Shown here in pieces: positions 10,717-21,521 of a stretch of DNA of 64,000 nt. The notes beneath the pieces are model-generated. The model was not told where the DNA came from, ran no database searches, and saw nothing but the letters and a program-made list of their open reading frames with translations. Position 1 is the first letter of the stretch, and each line of letters begins with the position of its first letter. Made by a program: the position numbers and the translations under genes. This DNA is from Krasilnikovozyma curviuscula. Its lineage: Eukaryota > Basidiomycota > Tremellomycetes > Cystofilobasidiales > Mrakiaceae. The stretch lies in NCBI GenBank assembly GCA_014825775.1, contig MVAQ01000041.1, forward strand, positions 51,971-115,970. The letters are read 5' to 3'.

Positions 10717-13700
10717 ATGCCTGCGCTGAGTGCTTACGGTGAGTAACCTCGAACAACCATCAACTTAACTTGCATCCTGCTGAATTGCTGTTAGGAATGG
10801 CTACAGGTACGGTCTGATAGTTATTTGCACTGCTTCTAGGTGAGAATGCTGACTGACTCTCCACCATCTCCTGCCACCTTTTTACAACACTTCCTCCTTC
10901 TGCTTTCGACCCCTCCACACGCTCAGGTCCACTTCGAGGTCCTCATTTCTACAACCTGACGGTATCACCGGCCAGTGTAATTAGTCACTGTGTAGCTGGT
11001 TCGTTCTCTGGCACTCCGAAGAGTCAGGAAATCGTCGTTGCGAGAGGGACTCGTTTGGAGGTTCTGAAGGTCGATTCAGCGACTGGAAGGGTGGAAACTT
11101 TGCTGGAGAATGAAGTATTTGGTACTGTGAGGAGTCTGGACGGATTCAGGCTGACAGGAGGTAACAAAGGTACGTCCATTCTACTTCTGCTAGAATTTCG
11201 TTTAGCGTTGTCCTGGATGAGAGGACTGGCAATAGTCTGAATGAACTACCTTCGTACCGACTCTTTCTTTAATTCTAACTTTAGACTACATCATTGTTGG
11301 CTCTGACTCGGGCCGAATAGTCATCCTGGAATACGTTTCTCTCCCCCGACCTCACTTCAAAAAACTCCACCAGGAAACCTATGGCAAATCAGGATCTCGA
11401 CGAATAGTGCCAGGCCAATTCCTCGCTGTGGATCCAAGAGGTAGAGCTGTCATGATTGCAGCTGTAGAAAAAGCCAAGCTGGTGTATATCCTCAACAGAG
11501 ACTCTGCAGCAAATCTTACGATTTCAAGTCCCCTTGAAGCTCACAAACAGGGTGCTATCATTTCTGGTATTGTCGGTGTTGATGTTGGATTCGAAAACCC
11601 TGTGTTTGCTGCGCTAGAGACGAGTTATGAGGAGTCTGATATGGATGAGACGGGGGAGGCGTTCGATAATGCTGAAAAGGTGAGCCACTTCTCAACGATG
11701 AGGTTCCGGCCCAGAGACTTTGACACTAACCGAACTGCACTTGCTTCTTTATTTTGTTTTAGATGCTCACTTTCTACGAACTCGACTTGGGTCTCAATCA
11801 TGTCATCCGTCGATCCAGCACGCCAGTTTCCTCAAGGGCCAACTTACTGATACAGGTCCCTGGAGGCCAGAATGCGAATACGGAAAAGTGGGATGGGCCA
11901 GGTGGTGTGCTTGTGTGTTCTGAAGATGAAATTTGTTGGAAGGGTATCGATGGTGAAGGTGGTGACCGTGTCCCAATTCCGAAAAGGCGAAACCCTATGG
12001 ATGCGGACGTTGGGGAGAGAGGTATCATCATCGTCAGTGGTGTTATGCACAAGATGAAGGTATGCTGCTTTTCTTGATGGTTATTATCCCTCCTGTTCTT
12101 ATAACGCTGTCCGCTGACTTGTAATACGCAGGGAAACTTCTTCTTCATTCTGCAATCAGAAGAAGGCGACCTCTTCAAGGTGACCATTCAGCATCAAGAT
12201 GAGAAAGTTATCTCTATTCAAATCAAATATTTCGACACTGTTCCTACTGCAGCTGGACTTTGTATCTTGAAGACGGGTTTCTTGTTCGTCGCGAGCGAAT
12301 TCGGCAACCAGTGAGTTTCTTGTAGTTTCGCTCACCGGCGACTGTCACCAGCATTTACTGATCTTATGGGTACATTAGCTATCTGTATCAGTTCCAAAAG
12401 CTTGGTGACGATGACGACGAAATTATCTTCTCTTCAAAAGACTACTCTCCAACCGGCGCACTTGAACCCGCTTTCTTCAGACCTCGAGGACTGGATAACT
12501 TGCTCTTAGCGGAAGAGGTTTCTTCTCTGGATCCTGTCTTGGATGCCAAGGTCTTGAACGTACTTGGAACGGATACCCCTCAGGTATTTTTGGCTTGCGG
12601 TCGTGGAGCTAGAAGTACATTCAGGATGTTAAGAGCTGGTTTGGAAGTTGAAGAGGTTGTTTCATCTGATCTTCCAGGTGCTCCCACTAGCGTCTGGACT
12701 GTCAAGCGACGAGAAGACGGTGAGTCATGCAATGTACAAGCTGCTTTGTAACCCTCTGACTCCTCCTTTGCTCTTTGTAGATGAATATGACTCGTACATT
12801 ATCTTATCATTCATCAACGGTACCCTTGTCCTCTCCATCGGAGAAACCATTGAAGAGGTGTACGATACTGGTTTCAGATCTGACACACCAACCATCGCCG
12901 TCCAACAAGTCGGTGAAGATGCGCTGTTACAGGTCACTCCAACTGAAATCAGACATGTTCTTGCTTCTGGTGAAAAGAAGAAATGGCCAGCTCCCAGAGG
13001 AACCACTATCGTCGCTGCTACCACCAACAAACGTCAGATTGTCGTAGCGACGAATGAGGGAGAGTTGGTGTACTTCGAGTTGGACTCTGAGGGAGGGTTG
13101 AATGAATATCAGGATAGGAAATCGATGCCTGCTGGTGTCGCTTGCATGAGTATGGGTGAGGTCCCAAGCGGGAAGCTGAGAACCAAGTTCTTGGTAAGTT
13201 GAAACCAACTTTAGCTCAATCCGTTACAACGTTGTGTTTGACTGTTTCTCTCATCAATTACACAGGCTGTTGGATGCGAAAACCAGACAGTTCACATTAT
13301 CTCTCTTGACCCCGACAATACCCTCACCACCCTCAGTTTACAAGCTCTCACCGCCGTCCCATCATCCATTTGTATCGCCGACATGATTGATACCAGTATT
13401 GATAAAAACCACCCCACGATGTTCCTTAACATTGGTCTGGCAACTGGTGTCCTTCTGAGAACCGTCGTGGACCCAGTTGATGGACAACTATCAGATACCA
13501 GACAAAGGTACGTTCACTCCTTATGGGCATTTGGAAACATCTCTGATTATTTTCTTGATCTTCTTCCACAGGTTTCTGGGAACAACTCCAAGTAAACTTG
13601 TTCGAGCTTCGGTTTCTGGACAAACTGCCGTCATCGCTATCTCATCCCGATCCTGGATTAACTATACGCACCAAGATCTTCTCCAGTTCTCTCCACTTAT

Positions 13701-15480
13701 TTATGACCACCTTGATCACGTTGGATCATTCTCGGCTGAGCTTTGTCCAGACGGTCTCATCGGTGTTGCTGGTAATACCCTACGGTGAGCTCTCACATTC
13801 GATTCCTGCTCAATGCCGAAAGCTGACTTAGTTCCTGTTTACCAGAATCTTCACGATCCCTAAACTCGGCGCCAAACTTAAACAGGATATTACTCACTTA
13901 TCCTACACTCCAAGAAAGTTCGTTGCTCACCCGACACAGAAAATCTTCTACGCAGTAGAATCTGATCACAGGACTCATGCACCGTCTGCGATACGACGAA
14001 TTGTCTCGGAGAAGGTGAGCAACTGAAAATTTACCTTCATTCATCAATAAGTACGCTAATAATTTCTCTTGTTCTGCTTAGGCTGCAGCCGGCGATCATA
14101 TCGACGAAGATATGCTTGAATTGCCGTCTGAGCTGTTTGGATTACCTCGCGCTGATGCTGGCAACTGGGCGTCTTGTATCCGTGTCATTGATCCAGTTGA
14201 GGTAAGCAAACTCTCTTATTTTGTCGCTAAGAAAATCAATTGGTGATAATGCTGATTCTTTGTATATCTTCTCAGTCGAACACTTTGTTCAAAATCGATC
14301 TAGATGAAAACGAAGCTGCGTTCTCCATTGCGGTGGTGCCTTTCTCTGCGCGAGAAGGTGAAACACTTCTGGTAGTTGGAACAGCCAAGGATCTGCTTCT
14401 CTCTCCAAGATCTTGTTCAAGTGGGTATTTGAGAGTGTATTCCATGACCAACGAAGGTAGAGAGCTTGAGCTGGTGCACATCGTGAGTTCTTGGTTCTGA
14501 GTATTTTTCTCATCTCAGTTCCTTGCTGACTTAATTGTCCCTGTTCGTTCCTTTCAGACCGAAGTTGATGACGTTCCAATGTGTCTGTCGGCTTTCCAAG
14601 GCAGGCTGCTTGCTGGTGTAGGAAAGACGCTTAGAATCTACGACATTGGAAAGAAGAAGCTACTTAGAAAATGCGAAAACAGCGTTAGTTTTCATCTTGG
14701 AATCCTGCTCCCTCCGCTCGCTTCCACTGACCCTTCTACCACTTGTCCTAGTCCTTCCCTACCGCAATTGTTACGCTTAACGTCCAAGGTTCAAGAATTT
14801 TGGTGGGAGACATGCAGGAATCTATGTTCTTCACCGTGTATAAGCCGTCAGAGAACAAACTCATCATCTTTGCCGACGATTCCCAGCCGCGATGGGTGAC
14901 ATCTTCGACAATGGTTGACTACGAAACTGTGTGTGTTGGCGATAAGTTCGGAAACATTATCATCAACCGTCTACCTGAGAACGTATCAAAGAGTGTGGAC
15001 GATGATCCTACAGGTCAAGGTATCATCATGCAACAAGAAAAGAAGACCGCAGCCTCAGTCGGCGCCGGCAGCTCTGGAACAAACAACAAGACCAACCTGT
15101 TGGCTCATTACAATGTTGGCGACATCATCACCTCTGTTTCCAAAGTCTCTCTGGTTGCAGGTGGACGAGACGTCGTTCTCTACACTGGTCTCCACGGAAC
15201 GATCGGTTTGCTCATACCTTTCGTGTCGACCGAAGATATTGACTTCATGTCTTCCTTGGAGATGCATCTGAGGTCGGAAGCTCCCTCATTGGTGGGAAGA
15301 GATCACTTGCATTACAGAGGATACTATGCACCAGTCAAAAATGTGATTGACGGAGACTTGTGTGAGGAGTTCATGAGATTGGATCAGGGGAAGCAGAGTT
15401 CGATCGCGGGCGAGTTGGATAGGACTGTCGCGGAGGTTCTGAAGAAGCTGGAGAGTCTGAGGAATAGCTCAGGATTCTAA
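10717..15480 (+). CDS. RSE1: Pre-mRNA splicing factor RSE1 (SF3B subunit 3)
   Basis: RSE1/SF3B3 is a CPSF-A/DDB1-like beta-propeller protein of the U2 snRNP SF3b complex, which recognises the branch point. The reading gives [117 protein letters not shown], and at the end [20 protein letters not shown] and [20 protein letters not shown], all diagnostic of the family. I place the start at 10717 (MPALSAYG) joined through a 12-nt exon (10795-10806) to exon 3 at 10927; an ATG inside the 12-nt exon (10797) is in frame and could be used instead. At least a dozen introns. Stop TAA at 15478-15480. The protein is about 1,200 residues, the usual family length. Confidence 0.95.
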
Positions 15481-15634
15481 TCGTCTTGTAGTTGTTGGAA
15501 ATAAAACCTTAAAAGTAAAGTGTCATATCTATTGTAGACTGTTATACTCGCCCTCCCTGGACCGAAGGAGAGTTCTCTCTTGTCAGAACGGGAATGAAAG
15601 AGCCATGCACTTTAAAAATGGTCTTACTTCATAT

Positions 15635-16849
15635 TTATTCTGGTAACGTATGGACAGAAAAGAAGTCGACAACTTCGTCGAGAGTGAAATCGAAACTGCA
15701 GGTGTTTTGGGGAAAGCCGGACGGATCGCTACCCTCTCGTGTGGGCCAGCTATGTCCCAGGTTTTCAATTCTGAATGCCTTAACTTCACTCTTCCCACCC
15801 GTCCAGTGATAATCCGTTATCCCTTCATACTTCGCATTCTCTGTCTTGTTGGTACAGCCATTCCTCTCAGCCCACTTTTCCCACCAGAGCATTACATCGA
15901 TAGTACTATTTCCCTTCCCAGGCGCTCCTGTCTCACTATCAGACCGTCCATTGAAGGGTATAGTTGCGTCAAGAACACCGAAGGATGAGATCATGGGAAT
16001 TGCGGGGAGGGACGTGAAAGTTGAGGAAAAGGCTAATGATTGAGGGTAAAGCGCTGGAGCCGCCGTCGCTATCGCTGCGAACACAGGGAGGATTGAGGGG
16101 GTGCATGCTAGGAGATTAACAAATCCACCACCTGTTAAATGTGATGTAAGTTTGTCAGGCTTTGTTGTCTACTTGGTCCTGGGGACCAGCTGGTTCACAT
16201 CATGGACACGTCTCACCATTTGATTTACCAACCGCATAGATCCTCTTTTTGTCGATGGGGTAAGATGACGTTAAATCGGCTATAATATCCTTCACGAATT
16301 GGATCTGCCGGAGTATGAGGATTCATCAGCCGAGGTAATCGAAATCGGCTTGAATTTGACCTACATCATCAGCCTCCTCATTGGCATACGGTGCTCCCGA
16401 CCACACTCCAGTTATATCCTTCTTTGGGTTGTCCAACCCCTGAGGGTACGCAACAATAATTGGAAGAGATGCAATCCTGAGCTTTGGAGTGGAAAACTGA
16501 GAGGATTTCTCTTGTTTCCCAGGCCAACCTCGAGCTAAAGGAGACGATCAGAAGCTGTGTCCTGTTAAAATGTCAAAGGGCACTTACCTCCGTGAAAGCT
16601 GAGAACGAGAGGGTAAGCCTGCAGCTCACCGGCGTTCTCCTGCTGTGAAGAACGATACTCTGGGGGGACAAAGAGCAAGTACTGCCTCTATATCCAAATT
16701 CCAGGCAGAGAATGGGTAAGCTTCTGCTGCCAGCCAGGGAATGGGTATTATCTTATTGAGATAGAGGGGAAAGGTGAGGAACTTACTCCTGAAGGTAGAA
16801 CTCGAGTGTAGTGGCCACTCAAGTCGACTGGAAATCCAATGCTGGACAT
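15635..16849 (-). CDS. CE1 / PHB-depolymerase-like esterase (alpha/beta hydrolase)
   Basis: Members of this family (feruloyl esterases, acetyl xylan esterases, poly-hydroxybutyrate depolymerases) hydrolyse ester bonds through a Ser-Asp-His triad. After splicing the protein reads MSSIGFPVDLSGHYTRVLPS, RQYLLFVPPEYRSSQQENAG, YPLVLSFHG (oxyanion region), LPIIVAYPQG, VWSGAPYANEEADD, RIYAVGKSNGGGFVNLLAC (nucleophile Ser in GKSNG) and IENLGHSWP (catalytic His). The start at 16849 is chosen because the following exon ends with a clean GTAAGT and joins in phase to RQYLLFVPP. About 340 residues in six or so exons. No signal peptide is visible from this start although many relatives are secreted; a missed upstream exon could supply one. 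It converges with RSE1, with 154 bp between stops. Substrate unknown. Confidence 0.85.
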
Positions 16850-17559
16850 TGAAGAAGGCTCAGACATCAGATATCAGGTGTTGGTGTATAATTTGCTCCT
16901 TGGGGTCGAGTAGAAGACAAAACAAGTTTGTGGGTCAAGATGGCGTCGGCACGGTGGAAATGTCAGAACACAGATACGAAGAGACAAGAATAATTTTCTC
17001 GATTCAAATTTGAAGCTAGTACCAGCTTGAATGAGGAAAAGAAAGGAAAGGGATACAAGATTTGTGCTTTTGTGACAAGCAAACATTCCGCCGCGCAATC
17101 TTGCTCAAACGATCGCTTGGAGAAACCGCAAATGACTGATCAATACAGCTTCAATTCTTAACCGTATGTCTCGCCTCCGATCTCCAACGATCCTGCATCA
17201 TTGCTGATCCCAGCGATCAAGGGCACCCCATTCTTCATACCCACTCACTGTTTTCTCTCTCACTTATCGCGTCGTTTTGGGAACATGGTTCCCTATTGGA
17301 TGAAGAGGAACTCGGCAAAGTATGGTGTTGGTGTGATCGAGGCAGTGGGTGAACCCAGGAAGAGAAGAGAGTGGAATCCAAGGTGTTGTTGTCCTGCGAA
17401 AGGGAAGGTTACAATTGGCTGGTGATACAATCGTGTGAGCAGGTTGCTCTTGGGGATATACCTTGGAAAGGAACTATCGCCAATATTGATTTACAGTGGA
17501 AAGACAGAGGTTCCCACTTTTTAGATGTTCAATTCGGAAGACCGTTGCTTCTGTCGCTT
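16850..17559. other. Intergenic, upstream of the esterase
   Basis: This 710-bp stretch lies between the esterase start and the TFIIB stop, both on the minus strand. Short open frames on either strand show no family resemblance. It probably holds the esterase promoter and the TFIIB 3' UTR. I see no RNA gene or repeat. Confidence 0.6.
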
Positions 17560-18901
17560 TCAATGAGCAGTTACAGGAAGCCTTCTCGCGTCCACATTTC
17601 CCTCCTTGACCTTCTCTTCATCCTGATCAGCCAACAGCACGGATCGATTGTCATATACAATCTTGTAGAGACGTTTGACCGTACTTTCTCCAATCGCCAC
17701 CACCTCACAAATCTCTTTGACCGTCTTGGGGAAGCCCCACAACCTGAAAGCGAAGTAGAACATGACCGACAGGATGCTTTGAGTAGATTTGCCTTCGAGA
17801 AGCTGGAGACGCTGGATGTTGGTGAGGATAAGACGGCACGATTTCTCGAAACCTCGCCACTTGCGATCGAGGACCGCTGATGGGACACCAAGTCTTGACA
17901 GGTGCTGTGGGATCTGATCCAGCAGCTGAGCGGTGTATGAGCCTGGATAAATAACGAACGCTCTGGGCAATTGAGACGCAACTAAAGAAGCTGGAATTGA
18001 AACTGATGGCGAGAATGGAGGTCGAGCGACTTTCATGTCAGCGCTGTTGGTATGAGAGGTGAATCCGAACGTTCTCAGCTCATCACCAAGCCCCTTCTTG
18101 ATCACCGTATAGCATGTAACAAGAGTTTTCTTGTCTATACCCATCCAGGCAACGACTTCCTTGAAAGTTCTGCTGACCCCAACCGACGAGCAACAAATGA
18201 AAGCTACAGCCCCTACAATCGGCTCTTGAACTCTTCGGTTGGTGAATAAATGACGTCGGAAGATCTCTTTCAACAGCTGGCACATTGCGCCTTTGACAAC
18301 GTTGCCCAACAACCTTTGTTCACAGACGTCTGCTGCCAGTCTCAACCACGAATCCAGTCTTGCTTCTGGTTTCGTCTCCGTCATCTTGACAGCTTTGGAC
18401 AGTTGAGCCGAGATGCGGGTGTGACTGCTACTGATGAGAGTGGAAAAAGAGTGAGGACCTTCGAGCTCGTGGAAGGCTGAACCGACTCGACTGGGATCGT
18501 CTCCAGAGCTGTTATCGTCATTCGCAAAGTTCTGTGATGCATATCAGATATATCAGGCAACAACAATATAAGCAGTGTTAGTAGGTGGCTTGCTTTCCAG
18601 CAAGAACATGAATGGGAGGAAGAGAAGGAAGGATTTTTATTACCCTCCATTCTTTCGACTCGTCCACCATCCTTTCCATCAAGATCAATCCACAGCCTGA
18701 ACAGGTGAGTTCTCCGGCATGAGGATCTTCTACGAGGGGATACGATCCTTGACAGTGCTGGCACTGAACTTGGAAGCTGAGATCCTTGACAAAAGGCAGA
18801 GTCTTGCAGTTGGTATCCAGGGAAAGGCTACCCAGGTGAGTTCCTGCACCTTCAGGTTGCCATCCATGTACAAAACTTACAGGGGAAGTAGCAACACCCA
18901 T
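17560..18901 (-). CDS. SUA7: Transcription initiation factor TFIIB
   Basis: TFIIB bridges TBP-bound promoter DNA and RNA polymerase II. The N-terminal zinc ribbon reads CQHCQGSYPLVEDP then GELTCSGCGLILMERMVDES, a CX2C...CX2C pattern followed by the B-reader-type KEWR. The next exon (NFANDDNSSGDDPSRVGSAF) is the conserved linker. Two cyclin folds follow on the long exon 18384-17560, with LLGNVVKGAMCQLLKEIFRR and MFYFAFRLWGFPKTVKEICE as helices of repeats one and two. The start at 18901 (MGVATSP, then GTAAGT) joins in phase 0 to the first zinc cysteine; this gives an unusually short tail before the ribbon. The family's usual TFANDD appears as NFANDD. About 370 residues, normal for TFIIB. Related proteins (Brf1) are less likely because the linker matches TFIIB. 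Confidence 0.9.
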
Positions 18902-19318
18902 TCTAGAGCAAAACCTCAATAAGCCGATAGTTATCTCCAGAACGGGACTCTGGTTACAAATCAGAATGAGAGGGAGCAGCATTGAGTTTTAACCAAATTG
19001 GCAAACAAAAACAAAATGAAAAGAAAATCTGATGTTTTCTTTCTGACTCCATTTGAACTCATTTTGCTCGGAAACGAAAGAACGACATCCATTGTTCGCA
19101 TATTTTTATTATTTTCGGTGGGATCTTGTGACAAAGCAGAGAGTAGTACTTTGTTCTGTGATGCAATAACCATGACGATATACAACAAAGTGATAGATAG
19201 AGGAATGCCAATATAGTGCCAAACAATGATCTGATGTATTGATGCTTGTGCTGTGCTAACCAAGTTCCCAATTTTTTTTTGTCCCCTCAAACCAAAAGCA
19301 TTTCTCCACCGCCCCTTA
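18902..19318. other. Intergenic, upstream of TFIIB
   Basis: A 417-bp AT-richer stretch holding the presumed TFIIB promoter and the 3' UTR of the neighbouring gene. It contains a T-run near 19271-19280. No gene recognised. Confidence 0.6.
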
Positions 19319-21186
19319 TCACTCGGAGTCCCGCAAGGAGGGAGTAGGTTGAATCTTCATCTCCAACTGAGAGAAGATGGGATAAGCGATGGACCGGTGG
19401 TCAATATCCAGTAATGCGGGATACAAGAGGCTATTCTGGGACTCACTCAAAGCTCTCGCGTTAGACATCAGAACCATATCCATCAGCGTCGAAGTCCAGC
19501 CTGGTGTTGATAAGGTCAAATCAGAGATCTTGTATCATAGCACGTCACGTGAAGACGAACGCGCTTTTACCTTTCCAAACATCGAACCCTATCGTCAATT
19601 CATTGTGGTTCACTCTCCTCCATCCCATCTCTTCTACTTCCAGCCACCAACCCTCATCCTTCTCATCACTGAAAACAATGACTTCTTGAGGTGCAACCAC
19701 GCCTCTCGCGTGGAGGATTCTCTGAACCTGAGCGATTTGTTCAACGTAGCTTGATAATGGCGGGTAACAAGTCGTAATGTCCCCTCCTTGACTCAAACAG
19801 TCCATTCCGAACTGAAAAGAAAGTAAAAGAAGCGTCAGAAAAGGTCCCTAAACAATTAGAAACGTCAGGGGAACTCACATCTCCATGGCGAGCGTGGACA
19901 GCGATATATCCGGACTCCTTCTCAAATCCAATCAGTTCTGGAACAGCAGCAGCCAGGTATAGTTGTGCGAGATCTTCGAGATTTTGATTAAAGTAGAGGT
20001 GTTTTCCGACGACATCCCATGTAGGCCAAGCTGGCGTCAAGCGTTCATAGTAGGTGTCTGTGTATCGAAAGAAATAAGTCTGAACAGAAAGGAGCAGTAA
20101 GAGCTCTATCAAAGGCATTAACAGAAACTTTGGAGATGACTGACCGTCGCGTAGCACATTAGTCGATCATCTGGCTTTGACGGTTCAAATGCCTCAAGCT
20201 CAATGTCTCCTGACATCCTCCGCCGCCTCCAATCGGACAGGATCTTATCTACATGTTTCTGAAGTGTCCTCTTCTGGGGAGCATCCGGATTGAGCACGTA
20301 TTTGACTTCGTCTATCATTTGACGGGTTGCAGTTTGAGCGGGCGCTGTCCAGATATCCTGAAATGTGGTGTATGGGGGCTGACCACTTTCACCTGACCCA
20401 GAAGAGACGACTCGAAAATCGTCGGGCTCAAAGTCAGCGTTGGGAGAATCCCAGCAGCCAAGCCTATCCGGCCACGGTGATTGTCGCGTTTTGACGTCGT
20501 CCCATTCTAACACTGGATAACCAGTGTTGTACATATACCGAGTGAGATTGAATACGTCGCTCTAAAAACAAGCCGGAGAACATATATACAGCGGGCTGTC
20601 AGACATTAGGTAACCGACAACCGGGGTGTACTTACGAATTTCAGCTCCTCAAGGTGATCAGTCGGATCAGTATGTTGAAGATGTCCTCCATGTCGAGTGA
20701 ACAGGCCAATGATGGGTATCCGGTCCGACATCAAAGAGAGGTGCATCAAGAACATGTACGAAATGACCTGCGGCGGAGAGAAAGTAACTTTAATTACGTT
20801 CCACTGCGGGATACCCAGACGTGTTGAGAACTTGGTGTGAAGAAGAATTACATACTTCGTTAGCTGTAACCGTTCGAGACCATGAAAGGGGGTCAGCTTC
20901 GGAGTCACATCCTCTAGGCTACTGAAGAAGCAGCGCAGTGGGAACACCGATACTCACACATTCCAGCTCCAACAGCTGTACTGAGATACTTGAATCCATC
21001 CTCATCTTTCAGTCTATCCCAAACAGATCCGAACGCGACAAAGTTGTTCAAGTAGTCCTCTCTCTGCAGTCCCTGTGTCGCGAATTCCTTCCTGACTGGC
21101 CAGAAACGTCGAAAAAGCAGCACAGCAAGACAGGAAATAAGGAGCACTGCTGATGCCTGATAGGACCGTTTCGAGGACCTCGCCAT
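19319..21186 (-). CDS. Type II membrane protein, O-fucosyltransferase-like putative glycosyltransferase
   Basis: The protein begins MARSSKRSYQASAVLLISC, continuing into one hydrophobic segment and then RRFWPVRKEF: a short cytosolic tail and a signal anchor, as in Golgi glycosyltransferases. The lumenal part contains TANEVISYMFLMHLSLMSD, IPIIGLFTRHGGHLQ, and two motifs seen in GDP-fucose-dependent transferases: YIAVHARHGDVSSPDVSNC (Arg-containing donor-binding motif) and QEVIVFSDEKDEGWWLEVEE followed by MGW. The C-terminal exon has a helix LMDMVLMSNARALSES like the family's IDxxxxSxA segment. About 520 residues in six or so exons. The glycosyltransferase fold is likely from motif order; donor and acceptor are inference. 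Other GT-B enzymes with a similar HxRxGD loop cannot be excluded. Confidence 0.65.
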
Positions 21187-21521
21187 CTAAGGCAGGATGG
21201 GCGAGCCTGTTGACTGTCGAGTCTTCCTGAAGCGGAAGAAAAATCCAGCAGCGTCTTGGCTGCTGTAGGAAATTCCCGGAATCAGATAAATTCCAAGCTG
21301 TCCATCAATCACTCTAGGGAGAACCTTTTGGCAGTTATCTTCTTTTGAAAAACGTCCCACAGCAATTTCAAGTCGTATGCGGCATACAGATGGATACCGA
21401 TGGACACAGATGGAGGAACCTTGTTTGTGTCTCGCGCTTCGCCTTTTCGAGCGAAGGATACAACCACAAAAGAATCACAACATATATATTCACTGAATGT
21501 TTGTCCTGTACTACCAAAATC
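21187..21521. other. Intergenic between two minus-strand genes
   Basis: A 335-bp gap holding the promoter of the glycosyltransferase-like gene and the 3' end of the LtrA-family gene. Nothing else recognised. Confidence 0.6.

Noticed and set aside
17371..17880. 169-codon plus-strand frame
   Set aside because: It is antisense to the TFIIB cyclin fold, which is clearly the coding strand.
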